Positions 1 to 5,219 of a stretch of 6,203 nt of DNA are shown here, in pieces. The first letter of the stretch is position 1, and every line of letters starts with the position of its first letter. Under the pieces are notes generated by a model. That model was given only the letters and a program-made list of their open reading frames with translations, was not told the origin of the DNA and searched no databases. Source of the DNA: Lachnospiraceae bacterium (GTDB lineage: Bacteria > Bacillota > Clostridia > Lachnospirales > Lachnospiraceae); assembly GCA_900755865.1 (NCBI GenBank), contig CAAEHZ010000045.1:1-6203 (forward strand). Direction: 5' to 3'. Made by a program: the position numbers and the translations under genes.

Positions 1-1104
1 AAAAAGGTACTGGGGTTTGCGTTGGCAAAGGGCGGTTTAAATTCCCATACGGCGCTTCTGGCGAAAAATATGGGAATACCGGCGCTGATGAATCTGGGAG
101 AAGCCCTGTCTTCAGCGTATAACCGGGAGGAGGCAGTTCTGGACGGGGAAGCGGGAAGGCTTTATATAAAACCGGAAAAAGAGCTTCTTCAAAGGATGCT
201 ACAGAAAAAAGAAGAAAAGAGAAAATACAGGGAACGTCTGCAGACTCTGAGGGGAAAAGAGGATGTGACACGGGATGGCAGGAGGATGAAGGTCTATGCC
301 AATGCGGGATGCCTTGCGGATATTGACAGTGCGCTGGAAAATGATGCGGCGGGAATTGGATTGTTCCGGAGCGAGATGCTTTATCTGGAGCAGAAGGAAG
401 AGCCGACAGAAGAATTTTTGTTTGCATATTACAGGGATATTTTGAAGAAGATGCCGGATAAGGAAGTAATTATCCGAACCTTTGATATTGGAGCAGACAA
501 GAAAGCGGACTGGCTGCAGGTGCCGGGGGAGGAGAATCCGGCTTTGGGTATGCGGGCAATCCGGTTAAGCTGGCTGTATCCGAACATGCTGGTAACTCAG
601 TTAAAGGCATTATACCGGGCTGGACTATATGGAAAATTGTCGATTTTTTATCCGATGATTACTTCCTGTGAAGAACTGGAATATCTTAAAAAGCTGGAAA
701 ATCAGGCAAAGGAAGAATTACAGAGGGCAGGAGTACCCTTTGCAGAGCAGATTCCCAGAGGGATTATGATAGAAACGCCTGCGGCGGCAATTCTGAGCAG
801 GGAACTGGCGGAAAAGGTGGACTTTTTCAGCGTGGGAACCAATGATTTGACCCAGTATACACTTGCAATGGACAGGCAGAATCCTTTGCTGGAGCCGTTT
901 GGGGATGCGGAGAACAGGGCAGTGTTGCGATTGGTGGAATATGCGGCGGAAAGCGCTCACAAAGCAGGAATCCCGATTGGAATTTGCGGAGATTTGGCGG
1001 CAGACACAGAACTGACGGAAGCATTTTTGAAGTGGGGGATTGATGAATTGAGTGTGCCGGCGGGAATGGTTCTGAAAATTCGCGAAAAAATCCGAGAATT
1101 ATAA
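1..1104 (+). CDS. ptsI: Phosphoenolpyruvate-protein phosphotransferase (PTS enzyme I; ptsI/ptsP), 5'-truncated by window edge
   Basis: Cytoplasmic enzyme I takes phosphate from PEP onto a histidine and passes it to HPr, the first step of sugar uptake by the phosphotransferase system. The frame is open from base 1, so the gene begins outside the window; 367 residues are visible. The TTG at 22 is internal and is not a start. The phospho-histidine lies in GGLNSHTALLAK (His codon 46-48). The TIM-barrel PEP-binding part follows: LFRSE (Arg 367-369), IIRTFDIGADKK (Arg 475-477), GMRAIRL, GIMIETPAAA (metal-ligand Glu 772-774), GTNDLTQYTLAMDR (Asn-Asp 841-846, Arg 874-876) and the catalytic Cys in GICGDLAAD (985-987). 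All residues known to be needed in the family are present, so it should be active. Enzyme I is usually about 540-575 residues; roughly 170-175 N-terminal residues, mainly the HPr-binding part, are missing. Wording around the motifs departs from the commonest form (NSHT for TSHT, FRSE for FRTE), so a paralogue is possible. Confidence 0.95.
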   Translation, partial: KKVLGFALAKGGLNSHTALLAKNMGIPALMNLGEALSSAYNREEAVLDGEAGRLYIKPEKELLQRMLQKKEEKRKYRERLQTLRGKEDVTRDGRRMKVYANAGCLADIDSALENDAAGIGLFRSEMLYLEQKEEPTEEFLFAYYRDILKKMPDKEVIIRTFDIGADKKADWLQVPGEENPALGMRAIRLSWLYPNMLVTQLKALYRAGLYGKLSIFYPMITSCEELEYLKKLENQAKEELQRAGVPFAEQIPRGIMIETPAAAILSRELAEKVDFFSVGTNDLTQYTLAMDRQNPLLEPFGDAENRAVLRLVEYAAESAHKAGIPIGICGDLAADTELTEAFLKWGIDELSVPAGMVLKIREKIREL

Positions 1105-1124
1105 ATTGTTATACAGAAAAATGT

Positions 1125-1162
1125 AAAAGTACGCAAGGTAGAAATGCTTTGCGTATTTTTTT
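1125..1162 (+). terminator. Rho-independent terminator after enzyme I
   Basis: An inverted repeat pairs 1130-1138 with 1147-1155 (nine pairs, one of them G-T) around an 8-nt loop, followed by seven T at 1156-1162. Four A at 1125-1128 can pair with the start of the T run, so it may also work weakly on the other strand. It begins about 20 nt after the enzyme I stop and separates that gene from the Spo0A-like gene. Confidence 0.9.
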
Positions 1163-1196
1163 GCCGGAAAGGGCGGGAATCCGCGATGGAATCAGG

Positions 1197-1226
1197 TTGC
1201 TGTCGGAATTGTTTTTCTTTTATAAT
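1197..1226 (+). promoter_or_regulatory. Sigma-A promoter of the Spo0A-like gene
   Basis: The -35 box TTGCTG (1197-1202) and a perfect -10 box TATAAT (1221-1226) are 18 nt apart. Transcription would start near 1233 and give a leader of about 60 nt. The site lies just downstream of the enzyme I terminator, so the next gene is likely its own transcription unit. TGTCGGA at 1201-1207, between the boxes and overlapping the end of the -35, is one base off the known 0A box TGTCGAA; binding there is only a possibility. Confidence 0.75.
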
Positions 1227-1282
1227 GGGGGAGTGCGATTTTGGAAGAATCGGACGAAAGGAAGCTTGCAAAATATGGGTAT

Positions 1283-1288
1283 GGAGGT
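1283..1288 (+). promoter_or_regulatory. Ribosome binding site of the Spo0A-like gene
   Basis: GGAGGT lies 5 nt before the ATG at 1294. This near-ideal site supports a genuine start there and argues that the short, receiver-less protein is a real product rather than the remnant of a full-length spo0A. Confidence 0.85.
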
Positions 1289-1293
1289 AATTT

Positions 1294-1815
1294 ATGGAAC
1301 AATTAAAGATTCAGACGACAAAGGATAATGAAAGAATATACGAGATATTGGGGAATTTGATAAATGGTAATAAGGAATTTCAGATTATGATAACAGTGCC
1401 GTCACAGAAAGGCGGAGAAAAAGAGAAAATGGCGGAATCACAGAAGCTGCCACAGTTTTCCAAACAGGATTTGGAACATGATGTGACAGATATGATACAT
1501 GAGATTGGAGTGCCGGCACATATTAAGGGGTATCAGTATCTGCGGGAAGCAATTATGATGTCCGTGGAGGAGCCCGCGATGATAAGTTCCATTACCAAAA
1601 TATTGTATCCTACCATAGCAAAGCGCTTCCAGACAACACCAAGCAGAGTGGAGCGGGCAATCCGCCATGCGATTGAAGTGGCATGGAGCAGAGGGCGGAT
1701 GGAAACGCTGGATGCCCTGTTCGGATACACCATTGATACGGGAAAGGGAAAGCCCACCAATTCGGAGTTTATTGCACTGATAGCGGACAGAATCCGTCTT
1801 TCCCATCGAGGATAA
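1294..1815 (+). CDS. Stand-alone Spo0A C-terminal DNA-binding domain protein (no receiver domain)
   Basis: Predicted cytoplasmic DNA-binding protein of 173 residues. Residues about 58-171 match the sigma-A-interacting, DNA-binding output domain of Spo0A, the master regulator of sporulation entry. The hallmark stretches are [17 protein letters not shown] (71-87), the recognition helix region [21 protein letters not shown] (114-134) and [17 protein letters not shown] (153-169). The recognition-helix residues S, R, E, R, R and H known to touch the 0A box are all kept. Full Spo0A is about 260-270 residues with an N-terminal receiver carrying a phosphorylated Asp. Here that domain is replaced by about 55 unrelated residues, with a short basic/acidic linker (K39-K45) and no Asp-containing receiver motif. 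An intact promoter, a strong RBS and an open frame argue against a broken gene. It could act on 0A boxes without phosphorylation, compete with Spo0A, or dimerise through its new N-terminus; its targets are unknown. It is not spo0A itself, so no symbol is given. Confidence 0.9.
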   Translation: MEQLKIQTTKDNERIYEILGNLINGNKEFQIMITVPSQKGGEKEKMAESQKLPQFSKQDLEHDVTDMIHEIGVPAHIKGYQYLREAIMMSVEEPAMISSITKILYPTIAKRFQTTPSRVERAIRHAIEVAWSRGRMETLDALFGYTIDTGKGKPTNSEFIALIADRIRLSHRG

Positions 1816-1839
1816 CAACCACAATTCAAAAAGAAACAC

Positions 1840-1868
1840 TTTCCACAACCCCCATATTGTTGTATAAT
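1840..1868 (+). promoter_or_regulatory. Sigma-A promoter of the glgA transcript
   Basis: A perfect -10 box TATAAT at 1863-1868 is preceded at 17 nt by TTTCCA (1840-1845), a four-of-six match to the -35 consensus. The expected start is near 1875, leaving a leader of about 180 nt before glgA. No terminator is visible between the Spo0A-like gene and this promoter, so some read-through from upstream is possible. Confidence 0.7.
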
Positions 1869-1874
1869 GAGCGC

Positions 1875-2045
1875 ATAAGCGACGAGCGCAACGCCCGGAG
1901 GAAAGAGAGAGCCCCTGCAGGCAGGAGGCGAAAAGATTTCCGAAGGCGTTATGAGAGTGCAACGGACACCGAAACACGGAGTGTTGAGGTGGAGCGAGGA
2001 GCGAAAAAAAGCAGAGCGCAACGCTGGCAACAAATGTAAAATTGT
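1875..2045 (+). other. Long structured, repeat-bearing 5' leader of glgA; candidate RNA element or dispersed repeat
   Basis: This purine-rich stretch looks unlike the flanking genes and fills the space between the glgA promoter and RBS. Several helices can be drawn by eye. AACGCC (1890-1895) pairs with GGCGTT (1945-1950), and CGGA (1896-1899) continues the helix with TCCG (1939-1942) across a 2-nt bulge. Inside it a hairpin pairs 1911-1917 with 1922-1929 (one bulged A). A second hairpin pairs CACC (1967-1970) with GGTG (1988-1991) and AACAC (1973-1977) with GTGTT (1981-1985); GA faces GA between them, as in tandem sheared G-A pairs. No T-run follows any stem, so it is not an obvious attenuator. 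It matches no riboswitch class known to me. It could be a cis-acting RNA, a small RNA start, or a copy of a dispersed intergenic repeat. The folding is inferred, not calculated. Confidence 0.5.
1884..2024 (+). repeat. Three spaced copies of an 11-bp GAGYGCAACGS motif
   Basis: GAGCGCAACGC occurs exactly at 1884-1894 and 2014-2024, and a variant, GAGTGCAACGG, at 1955-1965. The copies are all in the same orientation, 71 and 59 nt apart. A tandem 7-bp repeat, GGAGCGA twice, lies at 1991-2004. The first and third long copies both contain AACGC, which can pair with the single GCGTT at 1946-1950, so they could compete for it. Confidence 0.65.
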
Positions 2046-2051
2046 GGAGGG
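2046..2051 (+). promoter_or_regulatory. Ribosome binding site that fixes the glgA start
   Basis: GGAGGG stands 7 nt before the GTG at 2059, the best-placed Shine-Dalgarno site in the region. The in-frame ATG at 1951 has no such site at a working distance. It would add 36 residues of leader-encoded sequence in front of the conserved GlgA N-terminus. Confidence 0.85.
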
Positions 2052-2058
2052 TTTTCGG

Positions 2059-3504
2059 GTGAAAAAAATTTTATTTGCAGCATCAGAGGGAGTTCCGTTT
2101 ATTAAGACTGGCGGTCTTGCAGATGTGGTAGGTTCTTTACCGAAAAGCATCGACAGACAGTATTATGATGTAAGGGTTATCCTGCCGAAGTATGGTTGTA
2201 TGAAGCAGGAAATGAAGGATAAGATGCAGTATGTGACACATTTTTACATGGATTATAACTGGAAAAATGTCTATGTGGGAGTGCTGGAGGCAGAAGAGGA
2301 CGGCGTTCATTATTATTTTATAGATAATGAATATTATTTCAGCGGCGAAAAGCCCTACAGCGATGACCCGCGCTGGGAGATAGAGCGTTTCGCTTATTTT
2401 TCAAAGGCAGTACTTTCTGCGTTGCCGGCGATTGGATTCCAGCCGGATGTGATTCATTGCCATGACTGGCAGACCGGACTGATTCCCGTATATCTGAAGG
2501 AACGGTTTCATGACGGGGATTTCTTTGGCAGGATGAAGTCCGTTATTACCATCCACAACCTGAAATTCCAGGGAAAGTGGGATACAAAAACGGTACAGGA
2601 CATTACCGGGCTGCCGGATTACTATTTTACCCCGGATAAGCTGGAGGCTTACAAGGATGCAAATCTGTTAAAGGGTGGAATTGTTTATGCGGATGCGGTG
2701 ACTACGGTAAGCCAGACCTATGCGGAGGAGATAAAAACACCTTTTTACGGAGAGGGACTGGATGGACTTCTTCGGGCAAGAAGTGGGGATTTGAGAGGAA
2801 TTGTCAACGGAATTGATTATAACGCCTTTAATCCGGAAACAGATTCCTATATTGTAAAGCCCTATAATGCCATCAATTTCCGTAAGGAAAAGGTAAAGAA
2901 TAAAAAGGCATTACAGCAGGAGCTTGGCTTACGTCAGGACGAAAAGAAAATGATGATAGGCATTGTATCCCGTCTGACAGACCAGAAGGGGCTTGACCTG
3001 ATTGCCTATGTAATGGATGAACTTTGCCAGGATGATATTCAGCTTGTTATTCTGGGAACCGGTGAGGAACGTTATGAAAATATGTTCCGGCATTTTGACT
3101 GGAAATATAATGATAAGGTTTCAGCAAATATTTATTATTCAGATGCGTTGTCCCATAAGATATATGCGGCATGTGACGCCTTTCTGATGCCATCCTTATT
3201 TGAACCCTGCGGTTTAAGCCAGTTGATGGCGCTACGGTACGGCACCCTTCCCATTGTGCGGGAAACAGGCGGTCTGAAGGATACAGTACAGCCCTATAAC
3301 GAGTATGAGAGTACCGGCACCGGATTCAGCTTTACAAATTATAATGCGCATGAAATGTTGAATACAATCCGCTATGCAGAGCATATTTATTATGACAGAA
3401 AGCGGGAATGGAATAAACTGACAGACCGGGCGATGGCGGCAGATTTTTCCTGGAAGGTTTCCGCCGGAAAATATCAGGAAATGTACGATTGGTTAATCGG
3501 CTAG
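2059..3504 (+). CDS. glgA: Glycogen synthase (ADP-glucose:starch/glycogen glucosyltransferase)
   Basis: Cytoplasmic GT5-family enzyme that adds glucose from ADP-glucose to the end of an alpha-1,4-glucan, the chain-building step of glycogen storage. From the GTG at 2059 it has 481 residues, the usual bacterial length (about 475-485). The N-terminal Rossmann domain opens with the family signature MKKILFAASE and carries the ADP-glucose loop KTGGLADV (16-23), HDWQTG (135-140) and TIHNLKFQG (164-172). The C-terminal domain has GIVNGIDYNAFNP (247-259), GIVSRLTDQKG (301-311, with the Arg and Lys that bind the sugar nucleotide) and the catalytic stretch FEPCGLSQ (381-388) followed by RETGGLKDTV. Nothing is missing. 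The start is set by the RBS at 2046-2051; a longer reading from 1951 is open but encodes only leader sequence. No glgB, glgC or glgP lies in the window. The flippase gene follows after 22 nt and is probably co-transcribed. Confidence 0.97.
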   Translation: MKKILFAASEGVPFIKTGGLADVVGSLPKSIDRQYYDVRVILPKYGCMKQEMKDKMQYVTHFYMDYNWKNVYVGVLEAEEDGVHYYFIDNEYYFSGEKPYSDDPRWEIERFAYFSKAVLSALPAIGFQPDVIHCHDWQTGLIPVYLKERFHDGDFFGRMKSVITIHNLKFQGKWDTKTVQDITGLPDYYFTPDKLEAYKDANLLKGGIVYADAVTTVSQTYAEEIKTPFYGEGLDGLLRARSGDLRGIVNGIDYNAFNPETDSYIVKPYNAINFRKEKVKNKKALQQELGLRQDEKKMMIGIVSRLTDQKGLDLIAYVMDELCQDDIQLVILGTGEERYENMFRHFDWKYNDKVSANIYYSDALSHKIYAACDAFLMPSLFEPCGLSQLMALRYGTLPIVRETGGLKDTVQPYNEYESTGTGFSFTNYNAHEMLNTIRYAEHIYYDRKREWNKLTDRAMAADFSWKVSAGKYQEMYDWLIG

Positions 3505-3526
3505 GGAACTGAACAGGGTAAGGTGT

Positions 3527-5185
3527 ATGGCAGAGAAAAACAGTTCTAAGAATAATTTTATTATGCAGGCAGGGATTCTGGCAGTTGCCGGGATTATCTC
3601 AAGAATTATAGGGCTCCTTTACAGGGGCCCTTTACAGAGTGTAATCGGAAATCTTGGATTGGGCTATTATCAGTCTGCATACAATTATTATACGATTATT
3701 CTGCTAATTTCTTCTTACAGTATTCCTTCTGCCATTTCCAAGGCAATCGCCCAGAAGCTGGGGGAAAAGGAGTACCGGAATGCACACAGGCTGTTTCACG
3801 GCGCCATGATTTATGTGCTGGTGGTAGGCGGCATAGCCAGCCTCTTTCTGTTTTTTGGCGCAGGGCTGTTTCTGGATGGAGGGGCGGTGACAGTACTTCG
3901 AACCTTTGCACCCACCATTTTTGTGTATGGTATTTTAGGGGTGCTGAGAGGCTATTTTCAGGCGCATAAAAGCATGGCGCAGACCTCCGTATCCCAGATA
4001 TTGGAGCAAATAGCCAATGCGGTAGTCAGCGTCGGTGCCGCTTACCTTTTGATTCACATTTTTATGGGAAGCATGGAAATTCCTGAGGACCAGGCGGGAC
4101 AGGTGACAAGGGCTACCTATGGAGCGGTGGGAAGCGCACTGGGAACGGGAATGGGCGTAGCTGTTGCGCTTCTGTTTATGGCGGGAATTTACGGATTGAA
4201 CAGGGGAATTATTTTAAGAAGAGTACAGAGAGATACACATCCGTATGTGGATTCCTATGGCCAGATATTTAAGACAATCACGATGGTAGTTACGCCGTTC
4301 ATCTTGAGTACGGCAATCTATAATTTGAGCAGTACGGTCAATAACAGTATTTATACCAAATGGTATCCGGATATCCGGAAGCTGGATACGGTTGCAATTT
4401 TTGAAAAGTACGGCATTTTCTCCGGGCAGGCGCTGACCATATCTAATATTCCGATTGCCTTTGCATCCGCCATGGCAGCAGCGATGCTTCCTACGGTGGC
4501 GCAGCTTGTTGCGGCAAAGGACAAAGCGGGGGCGCGGGAGAAGGTTGCACTGGCGGTTAAAGTTACCATGCTGATTTCCATTCCCTGTGCGGTGGGACTT
4601 TTTGTGCTGGCAAGACCTGTGACGGCTCTGCTTTTTACCAATACGGCAGAATCGGAGGAGCTGGCAACGAAGCTTTTGATGGCGCTGGCACCCTCTGTCA
4701 TTTTCTATGCGCTTTCTACGCTGAACAGCCAGATATTGCAGGGAATCGGGAAGTTGAACGCGCCGATTATCCATGCGGCGACAGCCCTGGGGATTCAGTC
4801 TGTGGTGGCAGTTGCCCTGCTGTTTCTGACAAATCTGGATTTGTACAGTATTGCCATTGCCAATACCCTGTATTCCGGCATTATGTGCGTTCTGAACCAA
4901 TACACGGTGCGGAAGGCACTGGGGTACAGGCAGGAGATAAAAAGAACCTTTGTGATTCCGCTGATTGCTTCTCTGTTTATGGGGGCGGCTGCCTGGGCAG
5001 TGTATGAAGGACTGTTCCTGCTGACAAATTCCAGGCAAATTTCCGTTATTCCGGCGATTCTGGTGGGAGCGGTTGTGTATTTTGTATTTCTGCTTCTGTT
5101 GAAAGGGGTAACAGAGAAGGAACTGAGAGGCTTTCCGAAGGGATACCTTCTGGTAAAGGCGGCAAAGAAATGCCGCCTGCTTTAA
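3527..5185 (+). CDS. Polysaccharide/lipid II flippase-like membrane protein (SpoVB/YtgP-MurJ group of the MOP superfamily)
   Basis: Integral membrane protein of 552 residues. About 14 hydrophobic segments can be counted, near residues 13-31, 51-72, 91-116, 123-142, 154-180, 196-226, 247-270, 298-325, 340-370, 380-405, 413-434, 438-460, 473-500 and 504-526. This is the number expected of MurJ/MATE-like flippases. Typical group wording is seen in ISRIIGLLYRGPLQSVIG (24-41), SIPSAISKAIAQKLGE (65-80) and LRGYFQAHKSMAQTSVSQILEQI (140-162). Relatives move lipid-linked sugar precursors across the cytoplasmic membrane: YtgP/MurJ handles lipid II, and SpoVB serves spore cortex formation in Bacillus. 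Which cargo this one carries cannot be told from sequence, so no symbol is given. It starts 22 nt after glgA with no promoter between, which suggests an operon. The RBS is modest (AGGG at 3515-3518, 8 nt from the ATG). Its last codons form a GC hairpin shared with the convergent rqcH end. Confidence 0.88.
   Translation: MAEKNSSKNNFIMQAGILAVAGIISRIIGLLYRGPLQSVIGNLGLGYYQSAYNYYTIILLISSYSIPSAISKAIAQKLGEKEYRNAHRLFHGAMIYVLVVGGIASLFLFFGAGLFLDGGAVTVLRTFAPTIFVYGILGVLRGYFQAHKSMAQTSVSQILEQIANAVVSVGAAYLLIHIFMGSMEIPEDQAGQVTRATYGAVGSALGTGMGVAVALLFMAGIYGLNRGIILRRVQRDTHPYVDSYGQIFKTITMVVTPFILSTAIYNLSSTVNNSIYTKWYPDIRKLDTVAIFEKYGIFSGQALTISNIPIAFASAMAAAMLPTVAQLVAAKDKAGAREKVALAVKVTMLISIPCAVGLFVLARPVTALLFTNTAESEELATKLLMALAPSVIFYALSTLNSQILQGIGKLNAPIIHAATALGIQSVVAVALLFLTNLDLYSIAIANTLYSGIMCVLNQYTVRKALGYRQEIKRTFVIPLIASLFMGAAAWAVYEGLFLLTNSRQISVIPAILVGAVVYFVFLLLLKGVTEKELRGFPKGYLLVKAAKKCRLL
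5158..5177. terminator. GC hairpin at the convergent gene junction, possible bidirectional terminator
   Basis: GGCGGCA (5158-5164) pairs perfectly with TGCCGCC (5171-5177) around a 6-nt A-rich loop. On the plus strand only a broken T run follows (5178-5183), and on the minus strand only TTTACC. It lies inside the last codons of the flippase gene and about 43 nt past the rqcH stop. The position between converging genes fits a shared terminator, but the weak T tracts leave this uncertain. Confidence 0.5.
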
Positions 5186-5219
5186 GAGGTATAAAGAAAA
5201 CTGCTGATTGGAATACTGT

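Noticed and set aside
718..1271. Three minus-strand frames (718-960, 827-1024, 957-1271)
   Set aside because: The first two are shadows of enzyme I. The third also crosses its terminator and the next promoter. None shows a domain or RBS.
1294..1815. Reading the Spo0A-like gene as a frameshifted or truncated spo0A pseudogene
   Set aside because: No receiver-domain remnant is seen in any upstream frame, and a terminator, promoter and strong RBS lie directly in front of the ATG.
1875..2058. Transcription attenuator (T-box or riboswitch terminator) in the glgA leader
   Set aside because: No stem in the leader is followed by a T run, and no T-box or familiar aptamer core sequence was found by eye.
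1533..2150. 205-codon and overlapping 179-codon (1438-1977) frames on the minus strand
   Set aside because: They run across the Spo0A-like gene, the promoter and the start of glgA on the opposite strand, with no family resemblance.
3616..3637. Direct repeat of CCTTTACAG (3616-3624 and 3629-3637)
   Set aside because: It lies inside conserved flippase coding sequence (GLLYRGPLQS). A 9-bp repeat there is explained by codon choice, with no sign of duplication or an attachment site.
4214..5038. 274-codon open frame on the minus strand
   Set aside because: It is antisense to the flippase gene. Its His/Arg/Gln-rich, low-complexity composition is typical of a shadow of hydrophobic codons.
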